Positions 47,257 through 56,320 of a stretch of 64,000 nucleotides of DNA are shown piece after piece. Origin of the DNA: UBA5543 sp964464965. GTDB taxonomy: Bacteria; Bacteroidota; Bacteroidia; Chitinophagales; Chitinophagaceae. The position numbers and the translations under genes were made by a program. How positions within the stretch are numbered: the stretch's first letter is position 1; every line of letters begins with the position of its first letter. Below the pieces are notes generated by a model that was not told the origin of the DNA, did no database searches, and saw only the letters and a program-made list of their open reading frames with translations. The stretch spans positions 62,001-126,000 of the forward strand of contig CAYXHM010000009.1 in NCBI GenBank assembly GCA_964464965.1, written 5' to 3'.

Positions 47257-50200
47257 CTATTTTTTACCGGAAGAGGTAGTATCGCTCTGTCTTTCAAGTT
47301 TCTCACGCATCTCTTCCTCTTTCCTCATATAATATTTTGTTCCGCCAAAAAATTCTTCCAGGTTATCAAAGGATTTACGCCAGGTTAACCCTATGCCACC
47401 ACGTGTGATGTCTCCGTCCGTCAACACATCATAGCTGCTGGTCCTGAATACATTGCCCCGCAGGTTGCCCCCTTCTTTAATAAGGTATTGCAGACGGAAA
47501 TCTCCAACAGGCTTAAAATTGCTGCTGCTGCTCGTGCTGGAAGCAGGTTTTCCCCAATCTACAGAACTACCTACTTCCACCGTAAGGCGATCGCTGAACA
47601 GGTTCTTTTTCAGGCCAAGAGACACCGCATTGCGGCTGCCGGATGCCTGTGACCCATCATCATACAAACTGTACTGTTGGTATTTCAGGTTGACCGCAAT
47701 ATCATCGTCACCCGTTAATTTGCTTAAAAGATTGGTGAGCTGAGAGGATGCCGTACCCGAAAATACATCGCCGATATTGCTGACAACCCCGGCAGAAGCG
47801 CCACCTTCAAATCCACCACCATCTACAGGCATAAAAGAGTTTATGAGCAGCAGAGAAGCTACCTGGTTGAAAAGCTGGCGTTCGTCATTATTGACAATTT
47901 CCAGTTTTTTAAATGCTATAGAACCAGCGCCACTCTTATCAGGAAGATCTATTTTGAAATCCAGTTCAGGCGCCCCGAGGCTTCCATTCATTTCAAGTAT
48001 CACATCAACATCGCGCACCATTTTAGCCTGTGCTATTTCGCGCTCGCCCAGGTCGTTAATATTCTTTTTGTCCAGGGCGTCTAACAGGTCGTACAGCCGG
48101 GCCCGTGTTTTGTAAATACCATCCACGCTTAGCTGTGTACTGCTGATTGGCCCGCCAAATTGTATCACGCTACCGGCGTTGAGCAAAAATTTACGTTTAA
48201 AGAATAGTTGAGGAAGTGTAAAATTATAGCTGCCATCTTCTATAACATACCTGCCGTACATTCTTATTTCATTATTTGGCGGGATTTCCATGGTAATGTT
48301 GCCTGAGCCTCTTGCTGTTATAGCATCGCCGGTAGAGGGATCCATAATCATCGTTATCTCACCCAAAGGATTAAGCAATGCATCAATAGATATGGTGAGT
48401 TTATTTTCTTCTTTCCGGGCAGGTTTTATTGTGTCCCCTTCGTTTTTAAAAGTTATGTAGCTGTATGCTCCCACCTCGTTGCTACTGGTACCTATCGGCA
48501 GGTAAAGATGTGATTTTTGTGCAGGTTGCGCCTTGTTAATGCGTACCCGCACATCGTTAAAAGGGCCGGTTATGCCCAGGTTTTCAAATTTCGCTATGAG
48601 GTTGCCATAGAAGACCTCACTTTCATCGGATTCCAGGTCAATTACTTCAAATTTTGATGAGGTCATTTTCAGGTTCAGTTGCATTTTGCTGAAACGTTTG
48701 TGGTTAATCCCACCTGTCAGCAAAGCTGTATTGTTATACCTGTCATGAAGGGTCATTCTCCCAACCCCGATTTCATTCTCGTTTACCGTAATAGTCCCTT
48801 CGGGTATGGTGTATTGGGTGCCAAGAAAATCTATATGCATACCTACTGCCGCCAGGTCAACCTTGCCTTGTACATCAGGAGATTCTGAGGTGCCTTTTAT
48901 AGATATTTTTCCATTCAGTGTGCCACTGATGTTGCTTACAAAACCATGCAATAAAGGGGATATCCATGCAAGCGGGCTGTGGTTGAGGCTTATTTCCGCA
49001 TCTATTTTCTGGGTAACGGTACTGTCAAAAGACAATTTGCCGTAAACAGACAGGGATTTATCATCCTTGTATATACCTGTGGCAGGGTCTAATGTTACCA
49101 TGTTTTTCTTGCCGTCATAATTTCCAATGATATTAATGTTGCCCACCACAAGGCTGTCAAAATATACCTCTGTGGCTTTAATGTCTGACGCGATCATCAT
49201 ATCGGTAAAAATATTGACCGCTTCGATATTGCCATTTATATTTCCGCGTATGCCATAGGATGACAGACCTGCAAGGTTAGCGATGTTTGCTGCACTCAGA
49301 TTGCTTAACGTAACACCAATATTCTGAACTAAACCATTGTTTTGTGATTGGATGCTTATTTTTTGATCGCCGGACTCTATAACGAACTTATCTATATAAA
49401 GGTATCCATCTGTAAATACTATTGTATTGCCGCCCCGGATATCCCACTTGTTTTTTTGCAGGAAAAACTCAGATGGATTGATGCTGATATCTAATGTATC
49501 TCCATGTGCAAATGCTTGTCCTTTTACTATTGCATCGCCAAATGCATTGGGTGAAGTAGTGGTTATATCAAAAGTCAGCTTATCGTTTCCTAATGTTGTA
49601 TTCAGTTTCAGGCTTCCTTTTATGGCCGTATCCGGCAATGTAGCTTTTTCTATATCAAGATTTAATGCCAGTGTTTTGAAATCTCCGTTAGATTCTATTT
49701 TCGCATTTTGTAGTGTAATGCCATTCACCACACCATAAGGTATAGTCGCATCCAGTTTCAACTGTTGCCGGGTTGTATTCAGGTAGCCTGTTATTTCGGC
49801 ATTGTTAAATCCTGACACGGTAGGAGCCAATACACCAAAAAGGCTATCCAGGTCGTGTGTTGTTAATTGAAAACTTAAATCCTGCGGTGGGGCTTCTTTC
49901 ACAGGGACATTAATGTAGTTAGGCAAGTAGCCCGCAAGATAATATTGAAATGAATTGTGCAATGTACTCAATTGGTACCGGCCCTGTATGCTTGCCGTAA
50001 AAGCATTGCTGGCAATTGTGAGTAACTTATCAGTACCGGTTTCAGTAGCGGTTGCATATACAGAATCCAGGTCTAATTTGTGGCCGTTCCGTACCAGGTT
50101 AATATTATATATCTTGGCATATCCTGTAAACTCATCAATGTTGTTGCCTTCCCAGTCCACATCAAAGTCAGCAGCAAGGGTCATAGGGTCGGGTACAAGA

Positions 50201-52014
50201 TTAAGCGCTTGCAGGTCACTATACAATAAGTTGGCAGTGGCTTTTATCTTTAGTTTTTCCTGGCTGAAATCGAACAGCCCGTAAAAACCCATGGAAACAT
50301 TTGAATCGGCAATAAGCAAATTACCCGTGAACTTTTCTTTCTCCAGCTTGCCGTCTGCATTTATACCGGTGTATGCGTATTTCCTGTATTCAATATGCTG
50401 GATTATGGTCTTAAAGTTTACATCGGTACCTTCTGCTTTCGATTGCCTGCCGTCAACATCGGCATTCAATGTTACGGTGCCAAGGTCAGGTTGTTTCAGT
50501 AATACGCCCAGGTTCAGGTCGCTTACTTTTACGTTGCCGCTGTAGTCGGTCATACCATTATGCCCGGGTGCAATTTTCATTTTTACATTGGAAACTATAG
50601 TACCCAGGTTGCTGACAATGGTGCCGTTTAAAACGAAATTGTTGATATAACCTTTGAAGTCACCTTTAAAATATGCACGGGTAATACTGCTTATAGAAAC
50701 AGAAGGATTGTTTTTCAGGCCAGGGGCATATTTCAATATACCATCACCACTGGTAATCAGTTCTCCATTGTTATAGTCAATAAGCGTTTTGTTGATGTCC
50801 GGCAGGCCTTCCATTTTCAGGTTGCCTTTTATGATGGTGTGCCCATCTGAAAGCTGCAGGTTTTTTGCCTGTATGTCTGCAACGGTACCTTTTGCACTAC
50901 CCGATATAGTTATGATAGTAGGATATTCTCTAAGTGCTGTTGCGAAATATGCTACATCTTTTGAGTCCACTTTCGACTTTTTAAGATTGGCAACCATCAC
51001 TACTTTGTTGATGTAGTCAAGAAAGTCGGGGAAACGGCTATAGTGCATAGCGTAATAGTCTTCCAGCGTACTGTTGTTTGTTTGTAGTAACAGGTTCTTG
51101 CAGATAGTTTCAGTTGGAGATACACGTACATCAGCTTTGAACTGCTTTACTACAAGCCCGCAACGCTCCTTTGCCTGCAGGTGTTTTAATTTTGCTGTCA
51201 GTGTATCGCCATCTATTTTTAAATCTTTTACTTCAACGTTTATACCGGCAACGCGTATATGTTCCGGGTCAAATTCGTTCTGTAATTCGGTGGTACCTAA
51301 AATATCAGTGCTGAAGTAACAATTTTCCAGTTCCAGTTTGTCAAGACTTATAGCCCACCTGTCGGGGTTAAATGCAGTGGAGTCTATCGTGTTTGACTTT
51401 GGTTTTTTAGGTTTAGGTGGCCTTCCACCGTCATAGCTTCTTAATATTACTTTGGTACCTGTGGCTGTAATATCGTCTATAGCAATTATTTTTTTGTCGA
51501 GGTCTATTTTATCTGCATCTATATGAAAGCTGCCTACTACAAAGTCCATGTCACTACCCACCCATGCATCGTCCATATTGAATCGCACATTTTTCAGGTC
51601 AACTTCCTTCAGGTCTATGTTGAAGGTGGTTTGGGTTTTGTTTTTTTTAGGCTCGCTGCTGCTGAATGCATCAACAATAAACTGGTAGTTCCACTGGTCA
51701 GAATTTTTAGTCCTGTACAGGTTGGCATAGGCATTCTGCAGGCCTATATATTTTATTACAGGCACCCCATCCCTGAATATAAACCAGTCTGTGATTCGGA
51801 AACGTATTTCGCCTGCGTACAGCAATGTGTCTTTTTGCTGGCCTTCAACATATACGCCCTGCACCAATACGTGATTCAGTAAATCTAACCTGACGTGCTG
51901 AATACTGACTTTTGTTTCAAGGCGCTGAGATAATGTTTTTGTTACTTGTCTTACCAGGAAGTTTTGTACAGATGTCACATTGATGAGGATAGACACAAGT
52001 ATTATTAACCCCAC
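47257..52014 (-). CDS. TamB-like (DUF490) outer-membrane biogenesis protein, 1585 aa or more
   Basis: A giant envelope protein that bridges the two membranes. One N-terminal membrane anchor (LVGLIILVSILIN), then a very long stretch of beta-helical repeats (YVEGQQKDTLLYAGEIRFR, VIKGNLKMEG, KDLKIDGDTLTAKLKHLQ) as in TamB/AsmA-type lipid-transport proteins, and a C-terminal DUF490 domain with GSGNITMEIPPNNEIRMYGRYVIEDGSYNFTLP and GLKKNLFSDRLTVEVGSSV. The GTG at 52014 is the first usual start codon, but the reading frame is open for 21 codons upstream and a CTG at 52059 gives M-K-R-F-L-K-I-L-Q-Y, a better anchor start, after AGAAGGG. Confidence 0.9.
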   Translation of the reverse strand: MGLIILVSILINVTSVQNFLVRQVTKTLSQRLETKVSIQHVRLDLLNHVLVQGVYVEGQQKDTLLYAGEIRFRITDWFIFRDGVPVIKYIGLQNAYANLYRTKNSDQWNYQFIVDAFSSSEPKKNKTQTTFNIDLKEVDLKNVRFNMDDAWVGSDMDFVVGSFHIDADKIDLDKKIIAIDDITATGTKVILRSYDGGRPPKPKKPKSNTIDSTAFNPDRWAISLDKLELENCYFSTDILGTTELQNEFDPEHIRVAGINVEVKDLKIDGDTLTAKLKHLQAKERCGLVVKQFKADVRVSPTETICKNLLLQTNNSTLEDYYAMHYSRFPDFLDYINKVVMVANLKKSKVDSKDVAYFATALREYPTIITISGSAKGTVADIQAKNLQLSDGHTIIKGNLKMEGLPDINKTLIDYNNGELITSGDGILKYAPGLKNNPSVSISSITRAYFKGDFKGYINNFVLNGTIVSNLGTIVSNVKMKIAPGHNGMTDYSGNVKVSDLNLGVLLKQPDLGTVTLNADVDGRQSKAEGTDVNFKTIIQHIEYRKYAYTGINADGKLEKEKFTGNLLIADSNVSMGFYGLFDFSQEKLKIKATANLLYSDLQALNLVPDPMTLAADFDVDWEGNNIDEFTGYAKIYNINLVRNGHKLDLDSVYATATETGTDKLLTIASNAFTASIQGRYQLSTLHNSFQYYLAGYLPNYINVPVKEAPPQDLSFQLTTHDLDSLFGVLAPTVSGFNNAEITGYLNTTRQQLKLDATIPYGVVNGITLQNAKIESNGDFKTLALNLDIEKATLPDTAIKGSLKLNTTLGNDKLTFDITTTSPNAFGDAIVKGQAFAHGDTLDISINPSEFFLQKNKWDIRGGNTIVFTDGYLYIDKFVIESGDQKISIQSQNNGLVQNIGVTLSNLSAANIANLAGLSSYGIRGNINGNIEAVNIFTDMMIASDIKATEVYFDSLVVGNINIIGNYDGKKNMVTLDPATGIYKDDKSLSVYGKLSFDSTVTQKIDAEISLNHSPLAWISPLLHGFVSNISGTLNGKISIKGTSESPDVQGKVDLAAVGMHIDFLGTQYTIPEGTITVNENEIGVGRMTLHDRYNNTALLTGGINHKRFSKMQLNLKMTSSKFEVIDLESDESEVFYGNLIAKFENLGITGPFNDVRVRINKAQPAQKSHLYLPIGTSSNEVGAYSYITFKNEGDTIKPARKEENKLTISIDALLNPLGEITMIMDPSTGDAITARGSGNITMEIPPNNEIRMYGRYVIEDGSYNFTLPQLFFKRKFLLNAGSVIQFGGPISSTQLSVDGIYKTRARLYDLLDALDKKNINDLGEREIAQAKMVRDVDVILEMNGSLGAPELDFKIDLPDKSGAGSIAFKKLEIVNNDERQLFNQVASLLLINSFMPVDGGGFEGGASAGVVSNIGDVFSGTASSQLTNLLSKLTGDDDIAVNLKYQQYSLYDDGSQASGSRNAVSLGLKKNLFSDRLTVEVGSSVDWGKPASSTSSSSNFKPVGDFRLQYLIKEGGNLRGNVFRTSSYDVLTDGDITRGGIGLTWRKSFDNLEEFFGGTKYYMRKEEEMREKLERQSDTTSSGKK

Positions 52015-52088
52015 AAGGCTAAGTACAGTATATTGTAATATTTTGAGAAAACGCTTCAGCGGTGCCCTTCTGTTTTTTTAAAGAACTA

Positions 52089-52096
52089 CAAAAATA
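52089..52096 (-). promoter_or_regulatory. -7 box TATTTTTG upstream of the tamB-like gene
   Basis: On the minus strand the octamer fits TAnnTTTG. Transcription would start near 52082, giving a leader of about 22 bases to the CTG at 52059 or 68 bases to the GTG at 52014. Confidence 0.5.
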
Positions 52097-52255
52097 GCAT
52101 CCTTAAATCATATCCTATGCATGATTTTGTTAATAAATTACAATATCTGTATCATATATATAAGTGCCATTTGTTGCAATTTTGCAGTTGTATATAGCTG
52201 TTTGTGAAATCGGGCGTACTTTAGCAAGGTTACATGTTGACACACAAAGTATATT

Positions 52256-54385
52256 ATGAAAAAAATATCGATTTTCATGCTCACTACATTTATTACAATG
52301 GGAGCTAACGCACAAAACAATCCCGCATTCAAAGGGGCTTACCCACCATCAAAAGACGGCGGGCAAAAAGATGTATATTTCGGCCAGACAATTAATGACC
52401 CATACCGCTGGCTGGAAGACGACCTTGGCGATGATACAAAACAGTGGGTAGCGGCCCAGAACAAAGTTACAAATGCGTACCTGGCACAAATACCGTTCAG
52501 GGATGCCATTAAAAAAAGGCTGACGGAATTATGGAATTATGAAAAGTACAGTGCACCCTTTAAAGAAGGGGACTATACATATTTCTACAAAAATGACGGG
52601 CTTCAAAACCAGGCTGTTCTTTACCGGCAGCTTGGCGAGGGTAAACCCGAAGTATTTCTTGATCCCAATACTTTCTCAAAAGCAGGAACAACATCATTAG
52701 CAGGTATCAGTTTTTCAAAAGATGGCTCGCTGTGTGCTTTCCAGATATCTGAAGGCGGGTCTGACTGGAGAAAAGTAATAGTACTGGATGCCCGTACAAA
52801 ACAAAAACTGGACGACACATTGCGGGACGTAAAATTCAGCGGACTGTCGTGGAGGGGAAACGAGGGCTTTTACTATAGCAGCTATGATAAACCCAAGGAA
52901 GGCAGCCAGCTGTCAGGTAAAACACAAAATCATAAATTATACTTCCATAAGTTGGGCGCTGCTCAGAATACTGATGAATTAGTGTTTGGCGGTGATACAA
53001 ACCCGCGCAGGTATGTGGGTGGTGGTGTAACAGAAGATGAAGAGTTCCTGGTGATCACAGCTGCAAACGCCACTTATGGTAATGAACTCTATATTAAGTC
53101 ATTAAAAGAGAAGAATGCGCCTATTATTCCTGTTGTAAAAGGTATGGAGTACGAAAGTGATGTAGCATATTCAAAAAACGGTACGCTATACATCACCACG
53201 AATATAGGCGCACCTAACAGGAGGTTAATGAGCACAGACTTGAAAAATGCGCCGGACGCATCATCCTGGAAAGTGGTGATACCTGAATCAAAATACCCAA
53301 TGACTATTTCTACCTGCGGAGATAAGTTTTTTGCAACCTACCTGAAAGATGCTGTTTCTGAAGTGCACCAGCACGACCTGCAGGGTAAAGAAGAACGTAT
53401 AGTTTCATTGCCCGGATTAGGTACGGCCGGCGGTTTTGGTGGTAAACAGAATGAGCAGGAGTTGTATTATAGCTACACTTCGTACATATACCCTCCTACT
53501 ATTTTTAAATATGATATTAATACAGGAAAATCGGTTTTGTACAAAAAGCCGGGTATCAATTTTAATCCTGAGTTGTATGAAAGCAAACAGGTATTTTACA
53601 CCTCATACCCTGATGGAGAAAGTATCCCTATGATCATAACCTATAAAAAAGGTACTACACTAAATGGTAAAAATCCTTTGATGCTGTATGGTTATGGCGG
53701 CTTCAATGTAAGCCTCACTCCTTATTTCAGCGTGAGCAACCTGGTATTTATGGAGAACGGGGGTGTATATGCCGTTGCAAACCTGCGTGGTGGTGGTGAG
53801 TATGGAGACAACTGGCACAATATGGGTACAAAGCTTCAAAAGCAGAATGTGTTCAACGATTTCATTTCGGCAGCTGAATATCTCATTAAAGAAAAATATA
53901 CTTCTAAAGATTACCTGGCCATAGCCGGCGGTTCAAACGGAGGCCTTCTTGTAGGTGCATGCCTGACACAACGGCCCGATTTGTTTAAAGTATGTTTCCC
54001 GGCTGTTGGCGTGCTGGATATGTTGCGTTACCATAAATTTACAGCGGGTGCCGGCTGGGCTTACGACTATGGTACGGCAGACGAGAGTGAAGAGATGTTT
54101 AAGTACTTGTTGAAGTATTCTCCGGTTCATAATGCTAAAAAAGGAACTTGCTATCCTGCTACTATGATTACAACTGCTGACCACGATGACAGGGTAGTAC
54201 CTGCCCATTCATTTAAATTTGCAGCAGCATTGCAGGCAGCGCAGAGTTGTGATAAGCCAACATTGATAAGGATAGAGACGCAGGCAGGGCATGGCGCCGG
54301 CAAGCCAACTTCTATGATAATTGATGAACAGGCAGATAAATGGGCCTTTATGTTGTACAATATGGGCTTAAGATACGGCAAGTAA
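52256..54385 (+). CDS. Prolyl oligopeptidase family serine peptidase (S9A)
   Basis: A 709-residue exported peptidase with a signal peptide at 1-20 (MKKISIFMLTTFITMGANAQ). It has the S9A N-terminal propeller (NDPYRWLEDDLGDDTKQWV near 43-61, the classical start of prolyl endopeptidases) and a C-terminal alpha/beta-hydrolase. The catalytic serine is S560 in GGSNGG, the His is H679 in AGHGAGKP, and the Asp is in the DHDDRV cluster (642-646). NLRGGGEYGDNWH is the usual peptidase block. Cleaves after proline in short peptides; periplasmic or surface. The gene is convergent with an AsmA-like gene. Confidence 0.94.
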   Translation: MKKISIFMLTTFITMGANAQNNPAFKGAYPPSKDGGQKDVYFGQTINDPYRWLEDDLGDDTKQWVAAQNKVTNAYLAQIPFRDAIKKRLTELWNYEKYSAPFKEGDYTYFYKNDGLQNQAVLYRQLGEGKPEVFLDPNTFSKAGTTSLAGISFSKDGSLCAFQISEGGSDWRKVIVLDARTKQKLDDTLRDVKFSGLSWRGNEGFYYSSYDKPKEGSQLSGKTQNHKLYFHKLGAAQNTDELVFGGDTNPRRYVGGGVTEDEEFLVITAANATYGNELYIKSLKEKNAPIIPVVKGMEYESDVAYSKNGTLYITTNIGAPNRRLMSTDLKNAPDASSWKVVIPESKYPMTISTCGDKFFATYLKDAVSEVHQHDLQGKEERIVSLPGLGTAGGFGGKQNEQELYYSYTSYIYPPTIFKYDINTGKSVLYKKPGINFNPELYESKQVFYTSYPDGESIPMIITYKKGTTLNGKNPLMLYGYGGFNVSLTPYFSVSNLVFMENGGVYAVANLRGGGEYGDNWHNMGTKLQKQNVFNDFISAAEYLIKEKYTSKDYLAIAGGSNGGLLVGACLTQRPDLFKVCFPAVGVLDMLRYHKFTAGAGWAYDYGTADESEEMFKYLLKYSPVHNAKKGTCYPATMITTADHDDRVVPAHSFKFAAALQAAQSCDKPTLIRIETQAGHGAGKPTSMIIDEQADKWAFMLYNMGLRYGK

Positions 54386-54405
54386 CTAATTGGTTGTTAG
54401 TTATT

Positions 54406-54452
54406 AAGGCAAGATATATAAAGCACTATCCGCTTGTACGTCTTGCCTTTTT
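54406..54452. terminator. Long-loop terminator between S9 peptidase and AsmA-like gene
   Basis: AAGGCAAGA (54406-54414) pairs with TCTTGCCTT (54441-54449), then TTTTTCTT. The 26-base loop contains the minus-strand stop codon (54426), so this mainly serves the plus-strand peptidase gene. Confidence 0.55.
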
Positions 54453-56222
54453 CTTATCTCTTTTCAGGATTTCTTTCAGTTTTCGTTCCCTGTTGTTTTC
54501 TTTCTTCTCCTTTTCGTTTTTCTGTAGCCAGCGTATTATTTCCATATCTCTTATGGTAGTTTCCCTCACCCCATATAATATGTTTTGCCATATAAGGTTA
54601 AAGAAGGATTTCATTTCATCCCTTTCTACATAAGTATTAATCCTGCGGGGCTGTTCCCCCGGCATTGGATTGGCAGAAAAGAGAATCATATTATTAGCAA
54701 TAAATGATATGAAGCGTTTCTTTTTCTTATCCTTCAATAATTTATTTTCATCAGTTAACATTTTGATAGACAGGTTATTGTACAGCATAGCGAAATTACT
54801 TTTGGCAGACAGTTCATTGCCTGTGAGCTGCATGGTCATACTCTTCATATTCAGAGCACGTATCTCTAATAAAGCAAATGCTTTGGTTTGTTCAGTCAGT
54901 TGCCTGCCCTGTAGCCCCGCTATATCCATATTCATAGCAAAGGCGCCCTGTTTATCCGTTAGGGAAAGATTGAATATAGTAGAAACGTCTGTATAGCCAT
55001 TTAGCTTACAATTAAACCTGGCAATACAGTTATTGTCAATTTTCAGGTAGGCAGGTATATTAGTCACGTTAGTTATATTGCCATTCAGCTTGTCGAATAT
55101 GATAGATGCCTGCTTATGTGTTTTTTCACTTGTTTCAGTATAGGTCACCGCTGCATTGTTGATAGTTATCTTCCTGATGTTTACAGGTAACTTCATTTTT
55201 TGTAATAGTTGGTTAGGGAAGCGTCCCATTTTACTTTTTGTGTTTTCCGGAAGTAATCGGTTAAGTGAGATTGCTATCTTACTGTGGTTTAAATAGATAT
55301 CTGATATATGGAGTTCCTTGTCTTTTGAAAGTTTTAATCGGTCCATGTTATCTAATTCTATGGTAGGAAAATGGATGTCATAAATCTCTTTCTGCTCTTC
55401 ACGGTTTTTTAAAAATACTTCTTCTGAAACTTTAAGTTTCATTTTTAAATCACTGGCTGTCAATTTGTTATTTCTGCTGCTATACTTGGTGTTTTTAACG
55501 GAAAAGCGATAAAAAGAATTAGGCGGCTCATAGGTAATTTGTCCGGCTTCAATTTCCCCATGTTCAGATAACAAAAACCTTGTGCTGTCTGATAGGCTTT
55601 CATCATTATAAGACCAATTCCATAATTTTACTTTTAAATTGATGATATCCAGTCGTTTAACCGTGTCTGTTGCACCAAAAATATAAGTAATTTTTGCGTT
55701 GTTTACCTGTATTTTATCAGCCGAAAACTCCCTTGTAATAGTATGTTGTGTCACATTGTGCACTGTCAAAGCCTTATTGGTTTTATATATGCTTATTTTA
55801 GGCCTTTTCAGTATAAAAGTTCCACAGCTATATCCTTCACCACCTGTTAGCTTATCCCACATAATGCCGCTAACCTGCAATTTGGGTATAGACATTTTAT
55901 AGTAATTGGGTTTAGCGGTACTATCTCTTTTTTGTTGATTTATTATAGTAGTATCTGCCCAGATGTTTACATTATGAAGAGTTATCCTTCGGTTGAGTAA
56001 GTTGATACTTACCCTTTTTACCGAGATATGATAGAGGCTATCAGTTGCATCAGCTACCGCTTGAGGCAGCGCTTTTTCTATTATCTTCTTATAGCGATAT
56101 GCAATAATATTACCACCAATGAATAATATCACCAGTATAACCGAAATAACCCCGGCAAACCTTTTCTGTTTCTTGGTCAACGATGGCAGACGCATGGCGC
56201 GTAAAAAATTAGTAGCAGACAA
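54426..56222 (-). CDS. AsmA-like envelope protein of unknown role
   Basis: A 598-residue inner-membrane-anchored periplasmic protein. One N-terminal helix (GVISVILVILFIGGNIIAYRY, about 24-44) follows a basic cytoplasmic tail (MRLPSLTKKQKRF). The rest is beta-rich with the AsmA/DUF748 start, VADATDSLYHISVKRVSINLLNRRITLHNVNI, where the conserved N-V-x-I-strand rhythm continues for about 400 residues. The C-terminal 60 residues are very basic (EKKENNRERKLKEILKRDKKKARR). AsmA-type proteins are implicated in lipid transport and outer-membrane homeostasis. Convergent with the S9 peptidase gene and divergent from aspS. Confidence 0.7.
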   Translation of the reverse strand: MSATNFLRAMRLPSLTKKQKRFAGVISVILVILFIGGNIIAYRYKKIIEKALPQAVADATDSLYHISVKRVSINLLNRRITLHNVNIWADTTIINQQKRDSTAKPNYYKMSIPKLQVSGIMWDKLTGGEGYSCGTFILKRPKISIYKTNKALTVHNVTQHTITREFSADKIQVNNAKITYIFGATDTVKRLDIINLKVKLWNWSYNDESLSDSTRFLLSEHGEIEAGQITYEPPNSFYRFSVKNTKYSSRNNKLTASDLKMKLKVSEEVFLKNREEQKEIYDIHFPTIELDNMDRLKLSKDKELHISDIYLNHSKIAISLNRLLPENTKSKMGRFPNQLLQKMKLPVNIRKITINNAAVTYTETSEKTHKQASIIFDKLNGNITNVTNIPAYLKIDNNCIARFNCKLNGYTDVSTIFNLSLTDKQGAFAMNMDIAGLQGRQLTEQTKAFALLEIRALNMKSMTMQLTGNELSAKSNFAMLYNNLSIKMLTDENKLLKDKKKKRFISFIANNMILFSANPMPGEQPRRINTYVERDEMKSFFNLIWQNILYGVRETTIRDMEIIRWLQKNEKEKKENNRERKLKEILKRDKKKARRTSG

Positions 56223-56320
56223 CTTATTGAAAGATAACGATTAGTGCAGATATTGTAAAACGGTTTTATCAACAATCGGTTGATTAAGCCTATCTTGCAG
56301 CTGTTTTAAATATCTATATT

